Positions 21,365 through 33,476 of a stretch of DNA of 64,000 nucleotides are shown here, in pieces. The stretch is from NCBI RefSeq assembly GCF_009017415.1, contig NC_092403.1, positions 620,001-684,000 of the forward strand, in the 5' to 3' direction. This stretch comes from Aspergillus flavus. Its lineage: Eukaryota; Ascomycota; Eurotiomycetes; Eurotiales; Aspergillaceae. Under the pieces are notes generated by a model. The model worked only from the letters and a program-made list of their open reading frames with translations, made no database searches and was not told the origin of the DNA. The translations under genes were made by a program, and so were the position numbers. Position 1 is the stretch's first letter, and the number at the start of each line of letters is the position of its first letter.

Positions 21365-24300
21365 TGTTGGCTGGTATATCGGGGTTTCTGTTCTACTTAT
21401 GCTTGATGTACATTCTGGAAGCTTGTATCGCTTATTTGTAGTCTGTACTGGATGAGTGTGATGTAAGATCCGGTCGGTCTCCTAGGTCTCGGAGATAATT
21501 ATGTTAGATCTGATTTAAGTCCGGAGTTGGGGTCCGGTGTAGTATCGATGACCGAATAGAGTCCTTTTTTCTTTCTTTTCACATCTACATAATCAGCATA
21601 GTTCTAGCTAAAGTATAATCTAGCGCTACTATCACAGGGCCCCGAGGCAATATAGGAGCTAATAATTGTCTCAAGTAGGTGGAAGCCGAGTTAGTATTTG
21701 AATTAGACTTGCTGTATAAGGAACCACCTATCAAGAAATAAATGTCAACGCTTTGCCATACTTTGAACAGCTATAGTAGCGGGACAATAAAATGATAGAA
21801 CTAAATAATAAGACGAGATATGATATACGAGAATCACACTCGTATGCAGTCGACTACATCAATGTAGCTGATATAAGGGATGAGAAGGTAAGAGATATCG
21901 ATAGCGAATCGCTCTACCAGGTACTAAAACACGCAGTTCCTTCGCAAATATTAATACGTTGTCATAATAAGGTCCTCGCTCTTCAAGAATGAAACCTTGC
22001 GTTCGGGCGGATGTTATATGCTCCCTGAATGGTAACATTTGATAATGGTGATAGCGTGCGAGAACCCCAAGTGTCGTGCTAGAATGGATGGCTTACCTGA
22101 TCGATGTGCGATATTCCCTCCACTATAATTCATCAACACGATAAACATCCTGCTCATAATATAAGGCTTATGAGACCTTTACTGATGCACAATATAACCC
22201 GGCCATCGTGTTGAATGTTCCACCTCACCAATTACCACGGATCATACTGCCAAAACCGCTTTACAAGCGCATATATTTTATTACTGTTACATTTCCCCCA
22301 CCTGAGCAAGGTATGTATGACGTATGCTTGTAGTTCATGCACATTTCCCCAAATACCTCACTATAATTAGGCCGACTGTAAGGCTTTCTCTGATTAACCG
22401 CTGCTAATACAGCTAAGATGTATTTGAGTTTTGACTGAGCCTAGAATCGCTTAGCGAGAAAGCCTTGAACAGCCCGGCACTAGACCTTACGCGATTGTTC
22501 TATAAAAAAAGCTGGCGGAGGAAAGTTTGAGTATGTTACACGATCGGCTGTGTATACTTTATAAGTTCCAGAGAAAACATGGTTTGCCTACAAGGTCTTT
22601 TGCGGGAAGATCACAAGTGGGATTTTTAGGGGTAGATGTTGGTGGTGGCTGTTTGTAGTATAATACTGGCCCAAGATGACTATGATCCAAGAATAACTGG
22701 CTTGAAGGGGTCATTCCTAATAGCATAAGTTATGAACCAAATGCGAAATACTGAACGGAGATCAGGCAATGAGATGGCGTCACTCAGTGTTTTTCTTCTG
22801 AGGAAAGGTGTCGACCAGACTAGATCAATGTTTTAACTGCTCTCTGAATTGGGAAAAGCTGCTCAGAAATACCGCAAAATGGGTTAACAGAAGAAAGTAG
22901 CGGTGAAGGCTGACAGTGGCAGAATGAGTAGCACAAGAAATATTCAGCCAACAGACGAAATCTATTCTGAGGTATATGTTGGTTGGCTGCCAAGAATGGA
23001 TACGGGCTGAAGGCGTTCCTTCTGCTAACGAAAAAACACGACAGGTGGCGGATGCTGTGCAAGCCGAGGTGAGAAGACGCCCTGAGACCAGTGGTGTATG
23101 CGAAAATTGTGGAGGCAGTTGTCGTTTTCTCTCTGGGACCTGCTTGTTCTCTTGTTTTTACTTCCGTTTTGTGCTTCCACTTCTTAGGCACCAGACAGGC
23201 ATGGATAGGGATGTGACTATGATGGCCATTCTTAATTTCTCAAATTTTAAATGAAGGTTCAAGGGGACATATCGCGGTGCTGATGCCGGTATGGATGTTT
23301 CTGGAACCTGTTAGCTATGTATTCGGCTGTTCATACGGAAGCGAGGATGAGGTACAACACACGCGATCCCAGCAATCAGGTGATCATTTTGGATAAACTA
23401 TACAGTTTGATGATGATAATATTCCAAGACAGTTCATCGTTATTCAAAAAGGACAGCAAGTGAGACAATGCGGGGGATACGAGGACTAGCCTGGCTGTGG
23501 CGTGGTGGCCGTTCGATGTGTCATCGGAATCTATATCCCTCAATGTTCGAGGTGCACCCAGGGTACATTGGTTCACGTGGTTCAACTTCATGGTTCCTTT
23601 GGTGTCCGAATAGATTTCTATGTCTTTCCTGCCTGGAAAACCAATCTTCTCAACCAGATTCGTGATTACCACTTGCCGCTCCCAAGGTCTATCACTGTTG
23701 AGTTTAGAACTATCAGTGTCATGATGCAATGATCGCACTACTCTATCGAGATCAGTCTTAATCTAGTGACGAGCCAGTTTTCAACATTCATTAGAAATAA
23801 ACTATGGCCTAGTCGCCAACTTGACAGGCTTACCCCGGATCAGATGATGTACTGCGCCCCACATCCTTTTCATGTAAGACAGCGATGTCTTAGTATATTA
23901 CTAAATCAGTTGCTGAAAAGAAGGAGGCTCCACATGTTCACCATTGGTCTTCCATTTAGATGCTCCGTATATGGAACGCCTAAAGTTAGGGTTTTACTAT
24001 AGCGTCTTCCCCGACCTAGAAACATAGCCCTACCGATACGAACTCCGTCGGCAACTTTTTCCTGGTCAAGATCTCAAAGAGCTTCCGCATTTAGCGGCTT
24101 CTGAGATATGTCATACTATTACTTCGTTCTACAACATTCGCTTGACTGCAAGTCCTGGTGATGGATTTCTCGGTTCCTGTACAGCCTCTGGAACCTAAAC
24201 TCCAGTTCCGGTGTCTTCCAATTGGGACACGCCAACTTGACAGAGAGAGGCTTTTGAACCTGAGAAACAAGTCCAATCAAGCATATTCCCATTACGAGGG

Positions 24301-24579
24301 CTGGTAAGCTGAGTATGGGCTCAGGAATAGGCCCTCATCATGGAGGGCCTGAGAATGGCATAGCCAGAAGCCGCAAGAGCCGTATACACGGATCATGGTC
24401 GAGCAACATGCTTGTAGACCGTGAAGGGAAAGGTATAAATTCAACCTGTTGTCCGCCATTATCATATCCTTCATTATCACATCAAACACAAGAGTCTCAT
24501 TTCAAACCAAGCCTCCAACTATCATAATTCTCTCACCTATTTCCTTAGAATCATCCATCCCCATCAACTCGCTCTCAAA
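21365..24579. other. Long AT-rich intergenic region
   Basis: Over 3 kb without a gene I can support. ORFs such as 22820-23191 (-), 22976-23254 (+) and 23376-23738 (-) overlap antisense and match no family. The composition resembles old, mutated non-coding or transposon-derived DNA, but I see no terminal repeats. The last 150 bp is pyrimidine-rich and is the promoter/5' UTR of the small secreted protein. Confidence 0.55.
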
Positions 24580-24966
24580 ATGAAGACCACATTCGCCGTC
24601 ATCATCTCCGTCCTCACGGCATCTATCTCGGCCGCTCCTCTTGAGGCCCGTCAGTCCAACCAAGTGACTCTGGCCCTGTCTAACGACCAGAGCGGTGCCT
24701 ATGCCGGCGTTGCCTTCGCCGCTGACGGAACCGACAAGAGCATCAAAGCTCTCTACGGCGGCACCTCTGTTGGAGCGAGCGGCTCCGTTCTCGCTTCTTC
24801 CGCTCAGCTGGCATCATTCCCTCAGACAATCCACTGCGTTATCAAGAACAACGGCGCAGTCATTGCAAATCTCGATGCTCAGCATACCTTTGCTGATTTG
24901 GACGGAAACCCGGCTTCTGCTACTCCTGTCAACCTCGACCACGGTATTGTCAACTGCAGTGCTTGA
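24580..24966 (+). CDS. Small secreted protein of unknown function
   Basis: One exon encodes 128 residues. Residues 1-19 form a signal peptide (KTTFAVIISVLTASISA), followed by a probable Kex2-like LEAR processing site, leaving a mature domain of about 100 residues. It is rich in Ala, Gly, Ser and Asp and has two cysteines (in HCVIKN and VNCSA) that could form one disulfide. The regular beta-strand-like alternation resembles small cell-wall or culture-filtrate proteins common in Aspergillus, but I cannot name a family. The codon use is clean and the promoter is CT-rich, suggesting good expression. It stands isolated between two gene-poor stretches. Confidence 0.75.
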   Translation: MKTTFAVIISVLTASISAAPLEARQSNQVTLALSNDQSGAYAGVAFAADGTDKSIKALYGGTSVGASGSVLASSAQLASFPQTIHCVIKNNGAVIANLDAQHTFADLDGNPASATPVNLDHGIVNCSA

Positions 24967-27931
24967 TGGGATTTTAACAGAACCATCCATCTTCACACGG
25001 GACTATGGCCGTTAGATTAATGAGTGTAATGAGGGGGTTTCATGATCGGTGAATGAATTGAGCTTAATGATTGATTTATGTGCCTGAAAGCGGGTTAATG
25101 TGCAAGAGTTCGGTTTCTGATAATCAAGCGCAAGACCATATATGTACGCACTAATAGAAACCTGATTTCACTGCTGAGCTTTCTTCCCAATGTTATCCTA
25201 TCAGTAGAATGTAGTTGCTAATACGGAAAGATACGTAGTACCGATCTCAAGCGGCAGAGTATACAGGTTTATGTCGGGTAATCGAGTAACCGAGGACTAA
25301 CATAATAGTTAGTTCTTATTGTTATTCTTTGCCACTCCATAAATCTCGACTAAGGACCCCCAAGGGAATATACTTTCGACTCCGATACCGATATTCATCT
25401 CCATTACCCACATAACATAATTCAGATAGGAAAACTAGACCGAAGCCCTGACCTTCGCCCGCAATTACTTTTCCTAAATCCACCTCCCCCACATCATGCA
25501 CGGGTCTTACAAGACAAATCCTCCCAGACTCGAACCTCAACAGCCCGATGGCATGAAGTAAGATATAGTTTCGGGTTGGAGGCTCCCGAATCTCGTGATA
25601 GCCTTGCTTATCTGGTTCGTTGGTGGTGTGCCATAAGATATGCAAGGAGATTGGACGATTGCAATCAAGCTTTATCATGCTATAAAAATCCCCACATGTC
25701 TGCCAATAATGACACGGCCCTTGGTATATATCTGTGGTTATGTGAATTTTGCTGCCTGCTGTCGACGTGCATCCGTACATAGTCATATTATATGCCTAGT
25801 TATAATTGAAAAGACTAGGAACCATGGGCCATTATCTTTGGTACCGGAAAAATATCGTTGAACTTGTAGACCCGGGAAATTTGTATACTTGTTTTTCTCA
25901 AGACATGTTCCTACAGTATATATATAACAGTGTATATATATTGTACCCGAGGTGAACAGTGACTTTAGTATCATACGAATTTCTACTAAAACATATGCTA
26001 TTTCAAAGTAGATCCAGATCATACTTGGATTTGGAATGTAGCACGGTACCTCTTGATATATATTATTGAAGATATTTTGTCAGAAGAATAGAGTTTTGGT
26101 GAGCTTGCCGGCTAATCATGATTATGATATCATTATCGGGATTACCTTTTTTTTGGCCTTATTTATGTGTTTGCCTATTATCGGAGCAAGTGGCAGACGA
26201 ACCGTGGAGGCGAAAGCGAGTATGTCTTAGCCTTTAGGCACTGCAAGAAGGTGGACGAACCGGCAGTTGAAGGATGGGGATTGTTGCTAAATATAATTTG
26301 TTTGTATGGATAGTTTGGACCAGTAAGGTGGGAAGAAAAACCGTTAAGGGTCCTGCGGTGGGGTTCCCACTATTTTTGTCTTGGTAGATTCTCTCACTAA
26401 ATTATGCAAGGGTTTTTGAATTTCATATGGCTGGTGATATGGACTACCTGCAAAGGAAAGAGACTTTACAGAAAAAGGCATTGACGAGATAAAGTGTTGA
26501 TCAAAAAATAATTAAGGTGCTGTGAGGGGTGAAACGTGACATTTCAAAGTGGATGGTTCGGTGGGGAATACGCAGCTGAGGAAATTGAAGCAATCTCACC
26601 AGAAATTAATAAGGTGGCACACGTTTACGGAGTAGTTATGGGGTGAAACTGTCAATGCGCATCGAGGAACCCAAAAGGTGGATTGCCATGGATGTGTATC
26701 CCTTACTTCAACCTATGCATGCTTGAGATATCATGAAATCTCCTACAGGTTAATGTGGGATGACGTGCAGAGCTCAGAGGTGGTTGGACCCTGATAAATG
26801 TGACAGATTTAGTCTTATTGGACGTACCAGAGCTCTCGAGCGTCTCGAACGTCTCGACCCTGAGTTTTATTTAGGGTTGACGTTGACCCTCCGGAATAGG
26901 GAAAGTGTATCTCGTCTCATCCGACTTGATATAAAAAAGAGATATGCGTTGTTCTTGAGGAATGATCGTAAAAATTTATAATAAAATTAAGATAAAAAAT
27001 GGGAGCATCCCTGGCTGGTTGCGGACTGTGATAATAAAGTATTCTGCCCCTTTAGCCATTGGTAAAGGCTTTAGAGACGATACCATTGTAGTGAGATAGG
27101 CTATCCTCTGGACGGAGTAGAGTTATCGCCGTTGTTCAGATAATTGGACAAGGTTGAAACTACCACCAACCGTCGCTACTAACTCATTTCGACGGACTCG
27201 TGTTAAGCCATTGAGAAAAGGGGAGATGAGACGATCGTCGTCCTGACCGGTCTGTGCTTCAGCCCCAAGCCCCTAACTAATATTAACGAAAACACCCTAA
27301 TCGGGTCATAATTTTCACGGCCCCCTGATTCAAAATTTTAGTGCGGGAAAGAAAGGGCAAAGGAAAATAAGGAGGAACCTTCTCTTTTTCCTCGTCTTTT
27401 CCTCTCAACCAATCCTCTCGGGGTTTTGTATAGGACAAAGGGACCAATCGTCACGACTTTTTTGCCGTCTGCGGGCCAGTAAACAGAAAAAGAGTCGCCT
27501 TAATTCCCGGACCGCCTCAGGCATCCATCCGCTCATTCATCGATCATCCATTCAGGTGCTCAGTCAGCCGCGTGTCTCACTCCGTCGCTTCTTTTTCGGT
27601 GATTACCTTTTACCTCATAACCTTACTGAACTTTTTTTCTTCCCTTCGCTTGCACCGGACAGCTTCTGCCTACCCTTTCTTACTCTCTTTGATTGCATTA
27701 CGCTTCTCTTTTGTTTCCCCATTCTTGCCGGCACCGGAGCTTCGTCCTGTCGCAAATCGATCCACCCACCCTCCTCCCCCCCAGTTTCCCGTACGACCCG
27801 ACTCTGCCATCGTCCCAACCAGATTCGGTTGCCTTAGGCTGGTCAACGAACAACGAAGAAACGGGACTTTACCGCAGAATATCAATTGCTTTGACTACTA
27901 ATAAATCTTCCGATCGAAAATCCCCATCACA
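24967..27931. other. Long AT-rich intergenic region and syntaxin promoter
   Basis: About 3 kb without a supported gene. The ORF at 25322-25786 (-) is the longest, with 154 codons, but has no recognisable domain or start context. The part from about 27340 to 27931 is strongly pyrimidine-rich and is the likely promoter and 5' leader of the syntaxin gene. Confidence 0.55.
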
Positions 27932-29123
27932 ATGAGTGTACGCTCTCCCGATAACGACCCCCTTCGTCTCCACGTTGCCCCTCCCCTTAACCGCGCGGTC
28001 CTTCGATAGACCACTAATTGAAAAACTGATTTAGGGCGGCTACGGCTCATACAACCCCTATGGTGGCCAGGGAGGCTACCAGCAGGCTAGCAGCATCGAG
28101 GAGGGTAATGGTAGCTATGGTAAGCGCGCATGGCGGACCGCAAAGCAATGGTATGTCATCTAATCAATCTCTTGGCAGAGATGAACCAGGTGGGTGGTGG
28201 CTACGACAACCAGCCTGCCGACCCGACCAGCTTGCTCAACAAGTGTCGTGAAATCAACGATGGTATCGCCGACATTCGCGCTAAGCGCGAGGGACAGCTC
28301 GCTGCCGCACAGAATGCTTTGCTGGACTCGAGCACCGGAAAGGAGGACCAAGTCTCTCGCCAGACCCTGGACTACGTCGAGGACGAAATCAACAACGGTT
28401 TCCGCTATCTCCGTGACCTTCTCAAGAAGATTAAGCAGACTCCCGGCTCCGGTGATAGCCGCGTACAGACCCAGGTTGATGTGACAAGTCGTAACCTGCG
28501 CCGCGAAATCGAGCAGTACCAGCGGGCCCAGTCGGATTTCCAGAAGCGTCTGAGGGAACAGGTTCGCCGTCGTTATGAAATTGCCAACCCCGATGCGACC
28601 CCCGAGGAGTTGGAGCAGGGTGTTGATAACGTTCTCATGGGCCAGGAGCAGACCTTCCAGGTACGCGACATATGCCAAGACCTCACGTTGTTGAGCCACG
28701 GTTAATTGCTAATTTGCGTGATGTAGCTTACTGGTAGCCGGACCCGTCAAGCCAACGATGCCAGACAGGCTGCTCTGGAGCGTTCGGCCGCAATTCGCAA
28801 GATTGAGCAAGATATGATTGAACTTGGACGGCTGTACCAAGAAGTCGCAGAGCTTGTGCACCAGCAGGAGCCTGCCGTCGAGCAGATCAACCAGGGTGCC
28901 GAAGAGGTCGCTGGAAACGTCGCCAACGCCAACACCCAGATCACTCATGCCATTGACAGCGCGCGTCGGGCAAGAAAGTGGAAGTGGTATGCCTTGCTTA
29001 TCATTAGTAAGTATCACAGATATCACCATTTGCATCCAAGAGAAAGTAGCTGACCCTGGCATAGTTCTCATCATTGCCATCGTTGTTGGTGTAGCTGTCG
29101 GTGTCACCCAAGCAAACAAGTGA
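27932..29123 (+). CDS. sso1: Plasma-membrane syntaxin (Qa/t-SNARE, Sso1-like)
   Basis: Target-membrane SNARE that pairs with Sec9- and Snc-type SNAREs for exocytic vesicle fusion. Five exons, 27932-27937, 28035-28119, 28179-28660, 28727-29006 and 29065-29123, give 303 residues in frame; exon 1 is only six bases. After a Gly/Tyr-rich N-terminus come the three-helix Habc domain (about residues 45-160), the SNARE helix (about 190-255) containing the zero-layer glutamine in EVAELVHQQEPAVEQI, a basic juxtamembrane ARKWKWY and one C-terminal membrane anchor (IIILIIAIVVGVAVGV) ending in a short tail. This layout and length are those of fungal Sso1/2 proteins. The tiny first exon and the intron inside the membrane anchor are easily missed by automated prediction. 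Confidence 0.95.
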
Positions 29124-29900
29124 TCGATATGGCCATGTTTGCTTCCCCGCGAACTTCGATCGACTCTTGTCCCCGATCCTATGCGTTTCCATACCTCTGT
29201 GTTTGTTATTGCGATTCCCTCTTCTCGTTTAGTTGCCTTGAGCCTTGTATACCCATGCAAGGGCTGGAACGAATTTTTGCTTGTTTTTTTCTATTCGATC
29301 TGTGCGACTTACACCGGCAGGATGTTCTCCGTGTTATCTCTATGACCACGGTAAGCTCAACCGCCAATTTCACTCCCTATTTGCTGCTGATCTCCTATGT
29401 ACTTTTATCCTTGCTATACCACTTGATTGCTGTCTGTCGCGTTTTGACCGTGTTTGAAAAAGCTTGTCTTGCGAGTGTCTCTGCCTTCGCGTTTCCTGTT
29501 TCCGTGGTCTTTGTATTCACTGATGGTCGTGTATAGTTTCCGCATCTTCGTCGAATGCGGCCTGATGACTGCTGCTCTTGGATAGGATGCGCATGATACT
29601 GTTGCACGTGTATATACTAGAGTTCCTTCGCTTGCTTTGACTTTTGGCGCTAGATCTATGTAATAATCGACTATTCCCCTAATCAATCTAATGAGCCATC
29701 GCGACACATGAGATCTGAAATCTGTGGTAGATTTAATGTGCTCTATTGTAGGAGTGGCCCACAGGCTCTCCAGAGTGCATCCGTTTGGAATTCCGAATAG
29801 ATTTTCAACTCTAGACCGGCGCAGCCACATGGTCGGGTATCGCATAACCGTATTCATATTTACACAGAAAAAATCGCTCGCGATTTTAAAGTGTCATGTC
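29124..29900. other. 3' flanks of syntaxin and BolA genes
   Basis: Convergent 3' ends. It probably holds the untranslated ends of both genes. The ORFs here are shadows without family resemblance. Confidence 0.5.
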
Positions 29901-30425
29901 TTATGCCTGTGCTTTCCTTTCCTTCTCCCTCTGTTCCTCTTCCGGTGTCCGAGTGCGCAACTGCAGCGCATGGATTCCTCCCTCTCGGTCCATCTCCTCC
30001 TTCAACAAAGCGTAAACCATGCGGTGACGGGCTGGCTGCATCTTCGATTTGAATGATTCGGAAGTAATAGTTACGCTAACATAGAGATATCAGTCACGCG
30101 CTCTTTCGAAGGAGTGGACGGGCGGGAGACAAACTGAAAATGCGTTTCCTTGGACGTTGATCCTTGCATGGGCGCATGGTGTGCATGAAGATGGGAGTCA
30201 TTCCGGATTATCAGGTTGGAGGGGGAGAAAGCAGTGGTGATCTGGTAGATTGGTACACATTAGTATGTCTATACTGCAGTTGGAGTAGGGCAGAGTGAAT
30301 GTTGTGCTTCATACTTTCTCACGGATAGTATCTTCGACGGGAGTATTGGAAGCCATTCTGGAGGTTGTTGAGAACAGGCGACGAGGAACAAGGCCTGAAC
30401 GGCTGTGACGGAGAAGGGAGAACAT
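29901..30425 (-). CDS. BolA-family protein, probably mitochondrial
   Basis: Mitochondrial BolA proteins work with monothiol glutaredoxins in iron-sulfur cluster delivery. Three exons, 30315-30425, 30135-30241 and 29901-30075, total 393 nt and encode 130 residues, which no single open frame shows. The first 23 residues (FSLLRHSRSGLVPRRLFSTTSR) are basic, hydroxylated and Arg-rich, a typical mitochondrial presequence; an internal Met24 could give a cytosolic form. The BolA fold follows: the NLIIRNDSHLHAHH segment, then ETHFHVTITSESF joined across intron 2, then RHRMVYALLKEEM and a charged C-terminus. The invariant His in HLHAHH and the RHRMVY motif are present. It shares a 291-bp divergent promoter with the acyl-CoA synthetase gene. 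Confidence 0.9.
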
Positions 30426-30716
30426 GGGATGTGGTTGAATTGCAGAAGTGGGAGATGTTGATTTGCGGAGGAGAGTAGGTAAGTAATGGATAAATTGATG
30501 GATTTCATTGGTATTTCATGTCATCATGTGAGACGGCCTCTCCATGCAGCCGATCGGCAAAGCTTCCGACTCCGACCAAAAGCTTCCCGGCTTTGGCTCC
30601 AAACAATGACATCAATCAGTCTAGTTGTGCAATCGGAAATCCATTGACGGATTCTGCTCGCTGATTACCATTCTTATAGATGCTAGATATGCTATACGCA
30701 TCCCGCTAACTTCAAT
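30426..30716. promoter_or_regulatory. Short bidirectional promoter between the BolA and acyl-CoA synthetase genes
   Basis: The 291 bp between two divergent start codons must hold both promoters. It includes a near-direct repeat of an AAGCTTCC word (about 30558-30586). Both products carry mitochondrial-type presequences, so co-regulation is plausible but inferred. Confidence 0.5.
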
Positions 30717-32768
30717 ATGCAAGGACGCATGCTGATCTCGGCCCTCTCGCGGGGTTTTGCACCCTTTGGTCGTCGCGCATTTCAGTCGTTTCTCAACTGC
30801 AATGCTCGTCACCAACTTCGATTCCAACCAATTAATTGTCGGTCGCTCTCGACGCTGCCAAATCTACCTCTCTTCCGAGCTCTCCAAGATCACGACCAAT
30901 CTAGCGTTGCTGTCGTTCACAGCGCATCGTCCCGCTCCTTTACCTACGGCAACCTAGTTGCCGATGTCGTTCGTGCAAAGGAAAGACTCCTCGAGTGTGC
31001 GGGAGGTCAGCAGGATGGGCTTGCAGGGGAGAGAATTGCATTTTTGGCGGAGAATAGCTACGATTACGTAGGTACTGTTTCTCTTCGCTCCTCTCTACCC
31101 TGCCTAACTGGTTGCTGATCGTGGGCTCATCTCTAGTGACTCTCCTTTCCATTCTTGCTATTGATGCGATCGCCCTACCTCTCTCTCCGGCATTCCCTGT
31201 CGGCGAATTGAAGTATATAATGGATAATTCGCAGGCCAAAGTGCTCGTTGCTACCGAAAAGTATGCAGCCAAGGCACATGATATACTGAAGGCGGGTCTT
31301 GAACGGGAACCAATCCTAGAAGTCAAGGAGAAGATCAAAACGGGGGCAAACAGCTCAGATCAAGTAAGCTTGCAGGACATTGTACAGGAGTCTCGTGGCG
31401 GAATGATGCTGTATACCTCAGGTACCACCAATAGACCGGTAAGGATACCTTATCCCGGTAATGTGGGACATACTCATATTGATACGTACTAGAAAGGCGT
31501 GTTGATCCCGCAATCGGCGCTCACAGCACAAGCAGCGTCTTTGCTAGAAGCATGGAAGTATTCTCCGGAGGATCGGTTACTCCATCTTCTTCCTTTACAC
31601 CATATCCATGGGACAGTGAATGCCATTGTAACGCCTATCCTGGCTGGCTCTTCTATTGAATTCATGTTCCCTTTCAATACAGACGCTGTGTGGAAGAGAC
31701 TGGCGGCTCCCTTCTCTCCCACATTCTCAGCGAGCAAGATTACTTTCCTTACAGCTGTCCCAACGATCTACAACCGACTCTTATCCTCTTTCCCCGGCCT
31801 GTCTCCTGAAGTGCAAGAGGCAGCGAAAAAGGGCATTGCACCTGAGAATCTACGTTTGAATATCTCTGGATCGGCAGCTTTACCCACCCCTACTAAGCAA
31901 GCGTGGCAAGATCTCAGTAATGGTAACGTCCTGCTCGAGCGGTTTGGAATGACGGAAGTCGGCATGGCTATCAGCTGCGGCCTCGACTTCGCCGATCGGA
32001 TTGATGGTAGTGTTGGGTGGGCACTACCATCTGTGGAAGCTAGACTTGTCGATACGGAGACAAACGAAGTTATCCAGCCTGGAGAGGAATATGATGCGAA
32101 TGGACGCGAGCGTGAAGGCGAAATCCAACTCCGTGGCCCTACCATTTTCCGAGAATACTGGGCCAACGAGAAAGCCACAAAAGAAGCATTCGTGGACAGT
32201 GATGATGGCAAGAGCAAATGGTTCAAGACTGGGGACGTTGCTACGCGCCGAGTAGTTGAGCATGCCGGAAAGGGAACAAGCGGAGATTGGGCACAGGGAC
32301 CAATGTATTTCATTCAAGGCCGACTGAGTGTGGACATCATTAAGACTGGCGGGGAAAAGGTCAGCGCATTGGAGGTGGAAAGAGAGCTGCTGTCCCTGTA
32401 GGTTCTCCCGTACCGCATGGAAGACTGTATACTGATCTGATGTAGTCCTCAAGTTAGCGAAGCAGCTGTGGTGGGTCTCCCATCTGAGCAATGGGGTCAG
32501 AAGGTCGCCGCTGTGGTCGTTCTCGACAAGGAAAAGGCCGCGAATACTGGTCGCAATGGCAAACCATGGGGTGCTCTTGACATGCGACGTGCCCTTAAAG
32601 ATCGTCTCGCAAACTATAAGATGCCCCAGGAGATGAAAGTTCTCAACGGACCGATCCCAAGAAATGCAATGGGCAAAGGTAAGCTTCTCCCACATTTGCC
32701 GTAGTGATATACTTACTTGGCATGCAGTGAACAAAAAGACACTTGTTAAGGAGGTCTTTGGCATTTAA
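30717..32768 (+). CDS. Malonyl-/methylmalonyl-CoA synthetase-like enzyme (ACSF3 type), mitochondrial
   Basis: Adenylate-forming acyl-CoA synthetase. The closest known relatives, as I read it, activate malonate or methylmalonate in mitochondria. Five exons, 30717-31071, 31137-31438, 31493-32397, 32446-32678 and 32728-32768, give 611 residues in frame. The N-terminus (about 45 residues, Arg/Ser-rich, LISALSRGFAPFGRR) is a mitochondrial presequence. Family motifs in order are the P-loop MLYTSGTTNRPKG (joined across intron 2), HHIHGTVNA, RFGMTEVG, WFKTGDVA, IIKTGGEKVSALEVE and the C-terminal catalytic lysine region NAMGKVNKK, completed by the last intron. The start may be 30717 or the in-frame ATG at 30729. 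Other short-chain acids remain possible substrates. Confidence 0.9.
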
Positions 32769-33476
32769 TCGCATATGGACTGTCAGCACTGTACTCTATA
32801 CTCGACTGTATCTATATCATCATTTTGATAAATTTCGCATCTTATTACCTTGGAATTATCTTCACCCGCCTTTAAAATTAAGGGCCCTGTGGCTGCGCAC
32901 TGCAATTGACTTTAGCGCGCGACAGAATAGGTATTGTCTATGCTACAAGAGTTTGGGGCAACGGGAATTTCTTCAGCTGGACGGGATAGCATCTACCTTG
33001 GCAGCGGGGGTTCCTGATCTAAAGCAATCTGCAGCGGCTAAATCCGGAGATCACTCCGCACCCGTTACGGCGCTCAAGCACCGGCAAAACATACGACTTT
33101 TGCAAGATTGCAGCACAAATGTTTCGTTTATCCTCTACCAGTCTCAGTTTGACGCTACTGTCGCCATTTGAAGCCGTTGATCAGTCCCCTTCATGTCCTT
33201 AAGTCCGGCAACATCGCCGACGCGCATCCTTCGTGCCGGCTGATCTTAATAAAACTAAAACCGGATCATATTGGAGATGAAACGTCCGGGAAAAAAGTGC
33301 GTGAATCAGATCGGACTGTCGGGCCGGAATGTTTGCAGTCCCATATCTGGCACTCTGAAGATTCCACAAGCCTTGATCCGCTGTCTGTACGTGATGCATA
33401 AATAACAGCTACTTCCCGGCGGAGAGTCGAGAGCACACATACTCTTTATACACTCTAGTAGCAAGAGGACCTCGAT
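32769..33476. other. Intergenic: promoter of the GH7 gene
   Basis: No gene. It holds candidate XlnR and CreA motifs (listed separately) and a TTTATA box near 33445, about 30 bp upstream of the cellulase start. Confidence 0.5.
33004..33042 (+). promoter_or_regulatory. Candidate XlnR and CreA binding motifs upstream of the GH7 gene
   Basis: GGCTAAA at 33036-33042 matches the XlnR consensus, and GCGGGG at 33004-33009 matches the CreA consensus SYGGRG. They lie about 440-470 bp before the cellulase start. The pairing fits xylose/cellulose induction with carbon repression known for Aspergillus cellulase genes. Both motifs are short and need testing. Confidence 0.45.

Noticed and set aside
22820..23738. 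ORFs in the gene-poor region, including a 123-codon minus frame
   Set aside because: No domain, overlapping antisense frames, no splice partners found.
25322..25786. 154-codon minus-strand ORF
   Set aside because: No recognisable domain or signal; AT-rich context; kept only as a note.
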